Below are positions 24,201 to 36,909 of a stretch of DNA of 64,000 nt, in pieces. The notes beneath the pieces are model-generated. The model ran no database searches. It saw only the letters and a list, made by a program, of their open reading frames with translations, and was not told where the DNA came from. This DNA comes from Micropterus salmoides (lineage: Eukaryota; Chordata; Actinopteri; Centrarchiformes; Centrarchidae): positions 16,353,665-16,417,664 of the forward strand of contig NW_024043372.1 of NCBI RefSeq assembly GCF_014851395.1, read 5' to 3'. Within the stretch, counting starts at the first letter, position 1. Each line of letters opens with the position of its first letter. Made by a program: the position numbers and the translations under genes.

Positions 24201-24605
24201 TTTACATCATGAAAATGATAGCTCTTAGCTATAACCAGAGCAAATGTTAAATAATGCACTGGCCAACAGCTGGATGTGTCCAGATGGTAACCAATGTTCT
24301 CTATGATCTGCACAAACATGTCCATTTGCCACAGCCACACTTAATGACAGCTGACTGCCATGCCAAAACAGTGATGGAAAATCGAGTGCTGCCAGCCAGC
24401 CAGCCTAAGCAAGGAAACAAAAAAAGAAGGCAGGGTCATGACGTCACGGTGTAGTGAGTGAACGCACACTGGTGCCACACTTGAAAGCTCTTGAGGCAGT
24501 TGACATAGTGGTGAATCGGCAGACCACTCCTTCATCTCTCCCCTATTAGTTTCACGCTTTATCAGTCCAGGTGACAGAGGCATCAGTTTTTTTCTTATGT
24601 TGTTA

Positions 24606-24770
24606 TTTAGTGGGGATGCACCGAAATGAAAATTCTTGGCCGAAGCTGAAACCGAATATAATGAAAAAATTTCCCGAACACCAAACAAGTACATTCAATT
24701 TTTTCCATTTATCTGCCTTTTTTTTTTTTTACCATTGCATAAATTAAATAGTCAAAATGTGCGTTTTACT
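24606..24770. mobile_element. Truncated hAT-type repeat
   Basis: It starts GGGGATGCACCGAAATGAAA followed by ATTCTTGGCCGAAGC, a terminus common to fish hAT elements. A related piece, GGCCGAACACCAAAAGTGC, lies near 32911. The right end is not identifiable. Confidence 0.4.
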
Positions 24771-25396
24771 CAGTGTTCCCCACAGGATTTGGAGAGACTA
24801 TGGTGGGTGGGTCCGAGGCCCGAGAGGGTCCAGTAAAGTGAATTACATCCACAATTATGTCCATTTACCTTTAATGTACACATGATGTTTTTTACTTTCT
24901 GAGAAGATAATTCAATTAATCTTATTTCCATCCTGTATAGACAAATTATTTTGAAAACCGGACGTTCACACGTGTATCCTCGCGCTAAATTCATCAAGTC
25001 CGACTCAATTTGATAATTCAATTTGATTTGATATCGCGTAACATGAAGACATCATAGCCTCTCTTCAGGTAGGACTCTCATACTGCAATACTTGTCTTTG
25101 TAAAGAGAGAAAATGACCGGATAAAGTCGCTAACCTGCCTGTCAGCTCGCACTGGTCTATTTCAGTGGATCTACCATAAAAGGCTTGAATACGTGTGCTC
25201 TCCTAATTTAGGTGTGGCTAGCTTAATCGCATTCTCCGAAACGAGTGACAGAAACACTCAAAGCGGCTTTTCTATAAAGTAACCAATAGATGTGTGGAGA
25301 GTGGATGTGCTAGGAGACAATTCAGCAGAACAGTGTCTTTAAACGCAGGCATGCAAACTGGTCAGGGGTAAAAAAAATAAAAAATAAATAATAACT

Positions 25397-26124
25397 GTCG
25401 CCCTGACATCTGTGGTTATGAAGTCTTTTGAGCGCTTTGTGTTGTCCCACCTAAAATCCATCACAGACCCACTCCTGGACCCCCTGCAGTTTGCCTACAG
25501 AGCCAACAGGTCTGTAGACGACGTAGCAAACATGGCCCTTCACGTCATCCTCCAGCACCTGGACTTTCCAGGAACCTACGCCAGGATCCTGTTTGTGGAT
25601 TTCAGCTCTGCTTTCAACATCATCATCCCGGTCCTGCAGCAGGACAAGCTCTCCCAGCTGAACGTGCCTGACTCCACCTGCAGGTGGATCACAGACTTCC
25701 TGACGGACAGGTAGCAACATGATAAGCTGGGAAAACATCTCTCTGACTCCAGGACCATCAGCACCAGATCCCCTGAGGGCTGCGTTCTTTCAACTCTGCT
25801 CTTCTCCCTGTGCACCAACTGCTGCACCTCCAGTCACCAGTCCGTCAAGCTCCTAATGTTTGCGGATGACATCACCCTCATTGGGCTCATCTCTGGGAGG
25901 GATGAGTCTGCCAACAGGTGGGAGATTGACCATCTGGTGTACTAGTGCAGCCAGAACAGTCTGGAGCTCAACGCTCTGAAGACAGTGGAGATTTTAGTAA
26001 GCGTACAACCCCACCCTCCCCAGTCGCCACAGTGGAAGTGAGAACTGAACTTCACCTCCCTCACCAAGAAGGCCCAGCAGAGGATGTACTTCCTGCAGCA
26101 GCTGAAGAAGTTCAGCCTGCCAAA
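25397..26124 (+). pseudogene. LINE reverse-transcriptase fragment, 5' part
   Basis: The translation contains DPLQFAYRANRSVDDVANMA and ILFVDFSSAFN, then, after a stop and frame changes, ISTRSPEGCVL and FADDITL. These are reverse-transcriptase blocks of a CR1/L2/Rex1-type non-LTR retrotransposon. The copy is 5'-truncated with several stops and frameshifts. It is split by the hAT element at 26125, and the rest resumes at 26839. The exact clade is not assigned. Confidence 0.82.
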
Positions 26125-26830
26125 TAGGGCTACAATGATTAGTTGACGTAATCGACGACGTTGATTATAAAAAACATCGTCGACGTGTTGATGGCGAAGT
26201 GAAAGTGTGTTTAAACGTTTTCGGAGTTGAGAAGCTCCACAAGCGCCCGCGAGGTTAGCACTGCCAGTCAGGCTGGCCTGTCACGCCCAAAGAGCCCTCT
26301 GGTCCCAGTTACACAGATCACTGCAACAGCAACAACAGAGGAAAGGCCACAACTATAAGATAGTTTCAATGTTCGTACCGCTGTTATTCTGTCTTTAAAA
26401 TCTGCGTAATGGTTTAACATTTTAAAGAATCAGAATCTGATTAACATTTTAAAGTAAATCAAGAAACATCTGGCTCGTGATGTAGCCTACAAAACATCCT
26501 CCACTTATAAAACTTATAAGCACTTTGGAAAAATAAAATACAGAAGTATTATGAAAGGGGGCTGTTGCTTTTTGATTCTAAATAGACATTACATTGTTAG
26601 TGTACAGTTGTCTTCCCTGGTCTCGATACTTGTGATCAATCTGAATAGTAAACCTCGTTCACTTAATGGTAACGTTAGCTAGTTAGGCTGTGTGTTGGAG
26701 ATCCGTAATTCACTTGAAAGATATTTAATTAGTTAAATGATTTAATTAGGGTTAGTGGTGAATAATCGTGACTAGTCGAATAAATAATTAACAGATTAGT
26801 CGACTACGAAAATAATTAGTTGCAGCCCTA
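26125..26830. mobile_element. hAT-like MITE inserted in a LINE, 706 bp
   Basis: The termini are TAGGGCTACAATGATTAG and, inverted, TAGGGCTGCAACTAATTA. An exact 8-bp duplication, CTGCCAAA, flanks it at 26117-26124 and 26831-26838. Removing the element and one repeat restores continuity of the LINE. It contains no transposase. Confidence 0.9.
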
Positions 26831-26838
26831 CTGCCAAA

Positions 26839-27430
26839 GACAATGATGGTGCACTTCTACACCACCATCATCGAGTCCATCCTCACCTCCTCCATCACCA
26901 TCTGGTACGCTGCTGCGTATCATTCGATCTGCAAAGAAGGTGATTAGTTGTCACCTTCCATCGCGTCAGGACCTGTACACCTCCAGGACTCTGATTGTGG
27001 CTGACCCCTCCCACCCTGGACACAAACCGTTTCAGACTCTCCCCTCTGGCAGGAGGCTGCAGTCCATCAGGACCAAAACATCTCGTCACAAGAACAGTTT
27101 CTTCCGATTCAAGTGGGCATCCTCAACAAGGCCCGGGTCCCCACTGTCACTGACTCTCATGCCCCCCTCCTCAAACACACGCACACTCCTGACACCGCAC
27201 TTTACACCAATGCTCAACTGTGTTTTATGCTCATGTTGTGATTTTTTTTGCACACACTTGTCAGTATTGCATTATAGTATTATTGTAATTTTTGTATACT
27301 TTTTAGATTTTTTGATCTTTTTATAGATTTATATTTCTATTTATGTTTATGTGTACTGTAAGCACCGATTTATACCAAGGCAAATTCCTCATATGTGAAA
27401 ATGTAACTGGTAATAAAACTGATTCTGAAA
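26839..27430 (+). pseudogene. LINE fragment, 3' part and tail
   Basis: The decayed C-terminal region continues the element that starts at 25397, with motifs such as MMVHFYTTIIESILTSSITI and LYTSRTL and frameshifts between them. It ends in a 3' UTR with GGCAAATTCCTCATATGTG and AATAAAACTGATTCTGAA, the usual tail of this fish LINE type. Confidence 0.82.
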
Positions 27431-28072
27431 AAGGTGAGAAGGATTTGCAAGCAGAGAAACGTACAGAGACAGTGTAAGAGGGGTCTTTTTTTAAGCTTAT
27501 ATGTTGTATAGATAACGTATATTTGTCTACTGCAACAAGAGAAAGACAGCTACACGCAGGGGCGTCACTGTGTTGAAAAGTTGTGGGGATATAAGGGGTC
27601 AGATTAGCTCACGAGGTGTGGCAATGCACCATACTGCTGTCACAAGATATAGAAAATTTTGAGCATTTAATACTTACTTTCCTGCATTATGGTAACATTT
27701 CCTGTTCTGCCTTTCCTACATAAATTATTGAAGAAAATGTTTTTATTTATATAAAGTAAACACATAACTCAGGTGGCAGGTGACAATTTTTGAATTGTCA
27801 ATTCAAAAAGTATTACAGAATCTAATGCAGCGCAGCTCTCATTCTGTGTTGCTTTCACATATGTTTCAACTTTTCTCATTTAATATCATCCCTGCTGAAT
27901 TAGCACACACGCAGGCATGATTTAGTCTTCCCTCCTCTTTTGTCATGTTCACAGGGAGAGAACAGAAAATTTGGCCAAATAGAAACTGTGACAAGAAGGT
28001 GTTAAAGTTACTGACTGGTGCTGCATGTTTTGGGGTCATTTTGTAATCAGTAGCTTGTTTTTACTTAAAAAT

Positions 28073-30163
28073 TAGAGCTGCACGATTTGGAGAAAAAGTA
28101 ATATTGCGATTATTGTGAACAATATTGCAATTTGATTATAATGGAACAAATAGTACTATGAGTCTACTTGCTTAGTTGTCAATGAATGCGCAAAATACAG
28201 ACATTTTGAAATGTGTATTTCACAACTTGAACAAAGTTAAACAATATTTATAACAATAACTAGTAAAACAGATGTAAAACAGAACAAGGGGAGCATGTTG
28301 CTCTATGGAGGAGGCGGCCAGAAGCAGCACATACTGGCACACTGGCAACAGCTAAATCTGTCCACTAGGGCTAGACCCGAATATTCGACCGTTGGGTACA
28401 CATTCGATTTTCAATTATGAGATTTGAGGGTTTTTTTGTGCGTCTGACCTCCGCCGACAGCAGCAAACATAACACTCCAGTTCACATCAAAGGGAAAACG
28501 AAATGAAGCCCTCAGCTGTGTGGGAGCACTTTAAACTGAGTGATGACAGCAGTAGTGTGGAAGTTATGGTGTTTATTAATTTTACAAGTGCTTAATTTCC
28601 TTACAGATCAAAACAGTCAAAAATCAGTATCAAACTGTAGGCTGGAAACAGTAACAACATGAACGCATTTAAATAAGCCTACTAATATTAGGCCAATTGT
28701 AGAAGAAGTGCATTTTGTCGCTATAATTAAAAATTAAAAGTAAATTTTGCATAATAACGTTTGAGATTTAGTTCTGCTACTGGAAACACCGCTCATCCCA
28801 TGCGCTCTCCGCCTGGACCCCCGCCTGGCTAAACTATTCCCGGATTCGGCTCTAGACTTGCTCAGATCAGACTCTCTCACTCTGGATTGATCACTACGGT
28901 TCCCCCTGCTCTGTACAGCAGCCACCAACCTGGTTCAGCACGCATCGATTTTCACTCCGCCTGCTCTTCACCTGCTCAATATAGGCCTACGATCCTTTTA
29001 ACCCTGCAATAAATATTTTTCCCTTTCTTTGTCCTGCACTTGGGTCTGCTAGCCGTGATATAACAAAGTTAAAAACAAATATTTGGTAATAATCACTCAG
29101 TTAGCCTAGTTTTGAGAATAAATAAACCAAGCACTCTCTTTTTTTCCCCCCCTCTCTCTCTCACACACGCACACACAGACAGACTTTGCACCCATGCTGC
29201 TGCCATCTCTCCCATATCCGATCCTCCCTCACTCAACAGAACTTAGTGGGCATTTATCCTTCTTCTGCTGTTCTGCTTCTATCCATTAAATACATAGCTG
29301 TAGCTCGTGAAAAAACACGTTTAAACAATCACCATAACAGGACAATGACATTCGGGCAAGCCCTACTGTCCACTACAGAGTCACTATCCACAACCTGGAG
29401 GAGGAAAAGTACATGTGTATTAAATATTTATTAACTATTTAAATAAAAAGTGTAATATTTAGTTAATAGTTTTCTGTTAGTATAAAAATAATATGCTACA
29501 TTCATTATCATTTTATACAATAATACTATTATTTTACCACTAGTCGAATATTAAATCCTGTTACAGCTGTTTCATTTCTGTGGGTTGTTTTTATTCATTA
29601 AATCCTTGTGCATGCAAAATGCTCTACATCGGTCTCTAACTTATTAATTCTAAGCACTAACTGGTCAATAATCACATTGTTCAACATTTAATGGTTTGCT
29701 GCAGCAAGTCAAACTTTTTTGTCCCGCCCCATCCAGGCCGTGATTGGTCAGTTGACGAAAAGTGACTGCACGTCGACGAGTTTCTTTCTGTCTTACCGCT
29801 TTAAGCTGCTGACCTCGTCTCTCGGTCTCTGTCATAGAGCGACCGGAGCACCAGGATTTTTCTCGGTGGGCCAGTGGCGTGTCCAACTATGTTTTTAACA
29901 ATCAGCGGGGCGGGCGGAGGGGTTACGGTCGTTATTGTATTAAACATTACTCGCACACTGCTCATAAATAATTTTTCCTCATTGCAAGTAGGCTTATCTG
30001 TTTTTAGAGGGCACATGCGAGAGCCGGGTATAGGCGGAGATAATGAGCAAAGTGCAGCGCACACAGCGTCACACACACCTTTTCTGTTTTATTAAATCGC
30101 ACACTTTTGCTGTTATGTAATCGCACATGACGACATTGCAATTAGATTAATTGTGCAGCCCTA
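28073..30163. mobile_element. Outer hAT-like element, 2.1 kb, containing a nested element
   Basis: The ends are TAGAGCTGCACGATTTGG and, inverted, TAGGGCTGCACAATTAATC. An exact TTAAAAAT duplication lies at 28065-28072 and 30164-30171. About 1 kb of its length is the separate insertion at 28366-29365. No transposase frame is apparent. Confidence 0.88.
28366..29365. mobile_element. Inner hAT-like element, exactly 1000 bp
   Basis: The ends are TAGGGCTAGACCCGAATAT and, inverted, TAGGGCTTGCCCGAATGTC. An exact CTGTCCAC duplication lies at 28358-28365 and 29366-29373. It sits inside the element at 28073-30163 and must be the younger of the two. A second, truncated copy of this family lies at 36910-38245. 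Confidence 0.9.
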
Positions 30164-30496
30164 TTAAAAATGCAAATAACCTTTCACAAAGCACTTACAT
30201 TGTTTTTTTTGCCATTTCATGTTGCAAGCTATTTTTCAAAACACTTAAACACTTTCAAATAGTGATGGGGACATGTCCCCAGTGTAAACAACACAGATGC
30301 CGACACGTTTTATCCTGCTGATATTAGCGTACATTAGATCATTTGCTGCCACTGCTCTGAACAACTAGCTTAGCAAACATTACTGGTTAATAACAGCGGG
30401 CAAAGTTCTAAACTTAACATTTTTGTATCTGTTAACATTCTAAGAAATATTACTTCTGTCTTACATACCATAGATAATAAAAAATATGCGGTTGGA

Positions 30497-30713
30497 GTAT
30501 TTATTGTTTTTAAAAAAAGCATTTGACACAATAAATCATAACATTAAAGAAACTGGAACGGCTTGGAATCAGGGGAATTGTGTTGAACTGGATAAGCAGT
30601 TATTTAAAAAACAACAATTTGTAAAAATGGGACTACATACATCAGAATGTATGGACATTACTTGTGGTGTCCCTCAGGGGTCAGTGTTGGGACCAAAACT
30701 GTTTATCCTATAT
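30497..30713 (+). pseudogene. LINE reverse-transcriptase fragment, 5' part
   Basis: It encodes KKAFDTINHNI and, further on, QFVKMGLHTSECMDITCGVP followed by QGSVLGPKLFILY, reverse-transcriptase blocks of a non-LTR LINE. Short deletions and frameshifts are present. It is interrupted by the insertion starting at about 30714. It belongs to a different LINE family from the copy at 25397. Confidence 0.85.
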
Positions 30714-31702
30714 AGAGGTCACTAATAGGCAGACCGCGGTCCGGATCCGAACCCAGCTACCATACTGTCCGGAACCGGACGTACAGCCGATCTATTATTG
30801 AGAATTACTACCTCGTGACAGAGCGTTTCTATTTTAACCCACGCAGCTTTTCTAGCATTTACTTTACTGGTTCGGCGGCACATGAAATTCACAGACCAAT
30901 TGCATGTGCTCTAATTGTCTCATGTGATGCTGCTCATCCAATCATATCTGTGCATTCCTATAAGCATTGCCAGAGCCATTGACGGCCCTGAGCATTGCGA
31001 GTCAAGTCCGCAAGTGAGATAAGACACACCGAGGAAGAGGGGAGACGACAAAGAAATTTCACATGGTTTTTAACCAAGAATGTACAGAGACTCGCATGTA
31101 CATTCTTCACGCGGGAAGTTCAAAACCAGAATCTCTCATGTATCTCCAATCCTAGCTGGCAAGATAAGCCACAGATCACGTTTCTCACTGAACAAGAGAA
31201 AGTAGGAAAGCGGTATAAGAGGGAATGAAAGAGAAGGAGGTATTAAAGCTGTTCATTTGTTAAGATGTGCTGAGGGTTAGTTATAAAATTGGTTGAGACT
31301 CAATTTCAATTCCTCAAAGCTACGGTTTTTATTTTTTCTGAAACTGAGCAACAAATAAAATTTATTTCTTTTAAGATGCACATTTACAAAAACTTTTTTT
31401 TTTTTTTTTTAAATGCAGCCATTAGATTACTTAAATTTAGAATTTAGTTATTAGAGCAGTTATTTATTATCCCTTCAGTTTTATGTGAAAACTGACATGA
31501 CAGTAAATATTGTTGAAATAGTGTCTGATTTGACCTTTATATACAGTCTATGGATCAGTTGTTGACTAAAAAGATATGGTGATACAACTAGGCTATACGT
31601 TATTGTAGGCTACTGAATGATAACGCAAGTTAATGTTCTGGACTTTTGCTTCGTGAAATTTTCTCTTACTGGACCTCTTTGAATTTTAATTAAATACCCC
31701 TG
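30714..31702. mobile_element. hAT-like insertion splitting the LINE, ~990 bp
   Basis: The left end is AGAGGTCACTAATAGGCAGA and the inverted right end is CAGGGGTATTTAATT. The flanks CTATATA and TTATATAT are near-matching duplications of the LINE sequence, so the exact border is uncertain by 1-2 bases. The left part carries GACCGCGGTCCGGATCC. No transposase was seen. Confidence 0.7.
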
Positions 31703-32470
31703 TTATATATCAACGATATTTGTAAAGTATCTGAAAAGCTAAAAATTTTACTATTTGCAGATGACACAAACATTTTTAGAACTGGTGAGCATTTACAGCA
31801 GATTCTGGACACAATCACTTCTGAGCTCAGGAATATAAAACAATGGCTTGACATAAACAAGTTATCATTAAATCTAAGTAAAACTACATTTATGGTATTT
31901 GGAAACAGGAAAACAAACAATCAAGCAAAGATACGTTTAGAGGGTGTCAACATAGAAAGAACATGATCCAAAATTCTTGGGAGTGGTTATAGACGACAAA
32001 AAGAGCAGGAAAAAACGTATTAAACATATACTGTTCATTGGTGGAAACACATTCCAAAGTACAATACAATCATTGATAGTACTGCGGAAAAGAGCAACAC
32101 GTATAATTCATAATGTTGGTTTTTTGAAACACACCAATCTTTTATTATTTTATACAGTCTAACGCTTTAAAATTCACTGACTTGGCTGAATTTCAAACAG
32201 CAGTACTGATGTACAAAGCAAGAAATAAGCTTTTACCGACCAATGTACAGAAAATATTCTCGGAAAGAGACGGGTTGTATAATGTAAGAGAGGCATCAAA
32301 CTTTAAGAAGTTTTAGTTTAGCAAGATATGGTGTCAAAATAAGGAACAAAATAAAAGATGAGGTCAAAGAGTGTCCAAACATATTTCAATTTAAAAATAG
32401 ATACAAAGAAACTATTCAAGAAATACAGAGAGAAAGAAGAGTGGGTGCACGAATTGACTGGATAATTTTG
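31703..32470 (+). pseudogene. LINE fragment, 3' part
   Basis: It continues the LINE at 30497 with LLFADDTNIFRTGEHLQQIL and KQWLDINKLSLNLSKTTFMV. After frameshifts come ILGVVIDDKKS and LAEFQTAVLMYKARNKLLPT. These are the FADD catalytic block and C-terminal region of the reverse transcriptase. It ends near AACATTAAATG before a (TA)n run at 32533. Confidence 0.85.
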
Positions 32471-32532
32471 TACTGTGCACATTAAATGTTGCTAATTATT
32501 AGTTAATTATTTAGAGATTAAAAGGGGTAGGA

Positions 32533-32535
32533 GTA

Positions 32536-32573
<38 letters not shown>
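32533..32573. repeat. (TA)n followed by poly-T
   Basis: A simple repeat just beyond the 3' end of the LINE. Confidence 0.95.
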
Positions 32574-34501
32574 CAAACATGTAAATAGAAGTTTTCTTTT
32601 ATTGGCATTCATAAAAGTTTTTTGGGGGGAGGTTGTTTTTTGTGTTATTTTGAATGTATGCTTATTTTAAATAGTTTTTTTCTTTTTTAACATGTTTGAA
32701 ATAAATATATTAATCAAACATCAGGCTTGCTTTCCAACAGACAGCTCGTTCGGCAGTCTTTTACCATCCTCACATGTTCAGCTGTCAGATTCCACAGTGT
32801 AGCGGACTAGAAAAAAGACCTGCCCTACGCTGCCTCTGACTGGCTCTTGAGTTGGTAATAATAATAATTAAATAATAGTAATTGTTGGGTAAAATCTTTT
32901 GACTTACTAGGCCGAACACCAAAAGTGCTTTTTTTTTTGCCATTTTCATCTGATTAGGGTTATTACCTATTATTTAGGTAATGATTCAGGTGTTTTTGAG
33001 GTACATTTCGTTTGACTTTTATGCTAATTCAACAATATATTTACATGCAGATTAGATTACATTTAATCTAAAATTTATAACAGACTGGAGCTTCTTATGC
33101 ATATGTAAGTGAGGTTAGCTAAACTGTAATATACCCTAACTAAATTAAGTCTGAGCTCGTTATGTAACATAATATACAGTTGTTGATATAACCAGGATTT
33201 AGGTATAGCCACAACAGGGCACCAGACAAATGGGATTACAGACCAGGTGTTTTTATCAACAGCAAATAAACAAATGCACATATTTGGAACCATCAGTAAG
33301 TAATGTATTCTCCTATTCTAAGTGTGATCTTTCATTTGGTAGAGGCATTTCTTCATCCAAGGTCTTCAATAGGACTGGCACCAAAGCCTGGCAACAAGTA
33401 GAGCATTATAACATTGGTATTACGGTGTAATGACCCTTCCTCAGTTTTTAGTTTCCTTGAGCCTAACCAGGAAGTCAGGCATCCAGCCAGTCAAACAGCC
33501 GGCCTGTCTCTGTTGGGCCAGCAGAAAGTGTGGTCTCTTACAATGTGGCTTGTGCACTCCAGAATAGCCAGCAGGAAGGCAACATGCCAGTCATTCAGAC
33601 ATCCATCCAGCCAACCAACACTCAGCTCAGTGTACCACTAAGCATCCCTCTTCAACTGCTCTTCAGTGTTTCTCCTCCCTCCTTCGTTCCCCAGGCACCT
33701 AGCCAGCTAAATATAGTCCCTTCAAATCCCTTAGGCTCATAGGGGTAAGGATCTGCAAATAAAACACACAACCCAAACAGGATCTCTCTATCACACATAG
33801 CATCCAAAATGTACTTTTTGGCTCTTCTGTCAGTGGCAGGTGAACTGAGAAAATATTTTGTACTAGCCATAAAACTGCATTGGGCATTATTTGACTTAAA
33901 ATAAGTTTTTAGTATGTAAACTCATCTTTAGCATCACTTTGAGGAGACAATAGATAACATTTGATCTTTATTCTGAACTTTTTCAATAAAAAAACCATTA
34001 CACCGTTGCACTTTAACTCACCTCATCAGAGACGTCTGTCACCCCTGTTCTTAAAACCAGAGAAAAACATTGCAGGTTCATATCATGGCCAGGAAGCTAC
34101 ACAGTATAACAAAATTCAACATCACTTTATAGAGAAACACCCAAATTCTGCTAACATCGCAGCATATTTAAAAGATGCAGCAGGCACAGGACAACCACTG
34201 TAGTGGGCGTGACCTCGTGGCTACATAGTGTGTGACGAGGAAGGTAAGGAGACACCGACCAGAGTGACTTTGCGACAGACTGACCACTGCTCAGTGTAGC
34301 AGGAACTGCCATATCGAGCTAGTAGTCAGAGCTAACCAGCCATGAACAGCTGCTGTCAGACTCTCCGTGTCCGCGCTGGAAACGGAGAGACTGCTGGAGT
34401 TTTCACAGTCACTAGAAGCACATGCATTGCCCTTTGTAAAAGTTTCTGTGCAGTCTCAGTGTTGTTGTTGAGAAAGTGGCTCAGAAGATGAAAGACTCTC
34501 T

Positions 34502-34502
<1 letters not shown>

Positions 34503-34540
<38 letters not shown>
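34503..34540. repeat. (GT)19 microsatellite
   Basis: An uninterrupted GT dinucleotide run of 38 bp. Confidence 0.97.
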
Positions 34541-34541
<1 letters not shown>

Positions 34542-35054
34542 AGTATGAGTGAATGTAGGGGAGTGTCAGTAGTAGAGGTAGCCCTGCTGTTTATCATGTT
34601 AATGGTTCAGGCTACGGTTAGCCAGTGTTCTGATATTTATACTTGAAGGTAGCTGATATTAAAAAAAATAGCCTACCTCAGAGCCACGATTAGATGATGC
34701 GATTCCAAATTATTTACCGGCCACCTGGCTGCCAAAGAGTAAGTCAGCTCAGACAAATAAAACATGGCCTCTTTTCTTTTGCATTGCCATTACACTAGGC
34801 ATTGGGCAACTGCAATGTTCCAACCATGAAGACACTGTGCTAAAATACAAAAATAGGGGGATGATGACAGGCCTGCTTTTGGCTATAGGAGCGGTGGACA
34901 CAAAATGATATGCATCCCGTGTAGACTGTTTGACAGACGTCTAAGCTCAGCTAAGTAGGGTTAAGACTATATTTGAATCCAGTTGTGCAAATCCTTATCT
35001 AGTCGCCAATCTCCTACTTGACATGTTTGGAACAAATTTTCAACAACCTACAAC

Positions 35055-36089
35055 TAGGGTTGAATGATTAATTGCATTTGCGATATTATCGCAATGTGAA
35101 AAAACGGTATTTTCTAATCGCAAAGGCTGCGATTACACTGTGGTCGCATGACACACGAGAGTAAACCAGTCTGCAGACGAAGCATCAACTTTGCACGTTA
35201 CGCTGTACCTTGACCTGTTGTTGTACAATGGCCTTAAGCTTGACACGGGCTGACACTATTTTAGTGTCACACAGGGAATGAAAGTAGCAACCACGGGTAA
35301 CTTGGTGGTGGGTGAAATCGCCGGGTCATTCGCCGCTTTGACGGACAGGAAAAAGACACATGTAGTGAGTTAAGCATATTGTGGCAATACACAGCCACCA
35401 GTCAGCTCAGGAAATATCTGTGAAACGGCATTTCAACCCAAACACACAATTCTGAAAGAGGCCCAGTCTGTCCTGAGTTACAGCCTGGTTACAGCCAGTG
35501 CGCTACTTACCAGCATCGGAGGCTTCGGGGTGGGGAACTCAGGTGAGAATTACTAAGCTTGTCTATTAAACATGAGAGGCGTCACTTTTTTTAAGTTTAT
35601 TTTTTATTTTTTTTAAGATGGACTCCTAGGAGATTTGAACTGAGATAAGGACTCAATTGGTGGTTGAACTGTTGGTTTTGTATTGAGCGCTTACTGTATA
35701 ATACACTGTGGTGAACGTAGTTTTTCTTGTGGTCTGTAGGTAGGCTGACCTGATGCCATTATATCTGCCATGACTTGACTTTCAAATTATTTTACCAATA
35801 TTATTAAAATTTGATACTTCTTCTCCACCATTGCTCAATAATAATTCATGCAGTTCATGCATCACTTAATTTCATCATAACACAGGCCTGACCCACAAGA
35901 AAGAACAGTGTATGTTTAATCTATCTAATATTGTGTTGGTCATTCTATACACTCATTTACGGCTTGTCCATTTTGAATGATACAGAAGGTAAAGAGCTTA
36001 AAAATTTATCGCATATTAAATCGCAAATCACATTTTTTTCAGTGAAAAAAAAAAATCGCAATTAGATTTTCCAAAATCGTTCAGCCCTA
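35055..36089. mobile_element. hAT-like element, 1035 bp
   Basis: The ends are TAGGGTTGAATGATTAATTG and, inverted, TAGGGCTGAACGATTTTGG. An exact CCTACAAC duplication lies at 35047-35054 and 36090-36097. No transposase was recognised. Confidence 0.88.
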
Positions 36090-36909
36090 CCTACAACACA
36101 CTCTTATGTGAGAGAGGTCCACAAGTACTCCTATAAGAAACAAGTCTTTCCTTTACTAATGATTATTCACACTACACATTTTAAATTAAGAAAGTCTCGA
36201 AAGAAGACTCTTTGTATTTGAAATGAGTTGCCATTGTTAAATTCATTAGATGCTTTATTCTCTACTCGCCCATGTCCTGTGTGAGAGAGCAAGTGTGTAT
36301 GGCACTGGCAACATTGCAACCACGGTACAGATTAGGAGGTAGTGTTAATTAGAGAAACCGTACACGGCAGCGAGTCGCTAGATCACGTAGCTGACCTGAC
36401 AGCGGTGGCAGGTCAGCATCTCGCTGTGCTATGCCATCTGTTTACCTGTAAAAGCCAACCACTCCCAAAACCGCCGCTTGCTTAAGGATAGCAATTTAGA
36501 TGTCACCACCATCTTCTCTTTTTTCTTGCCTCTCTGTCCCTCAGTCTCTTAATTCATTAACACAACCTTCCAATGACGTCAGAAACAACCACTCCTAATC
36601 TTGCTTTGCTTAAGTACAGCATGTCCTCAGTTCTCCACTCTCAACTGTGTGAAAAGCGGCTCTACTGGTTTTAGAGGCCTCTTACTGACACTTTTTCTCT
36701 TTAGTTGCTCCCTCCGTCCGTCTCTAGAAACTCCAACAAGTGGGTACTTCTCTTTGCCAGTCTCATTTGAGCATAACGCTAGTGTAAGATTAGACTGGCC
36801 TAATCAAAAAGTATACCTAGGGTTTTACAGACACATATCCCTGCTAGCTAATATTAGCTTGCTACTTTCTTCCAATTAATAATAAACTGATATGTTTACA
36901 AAACCTTAA

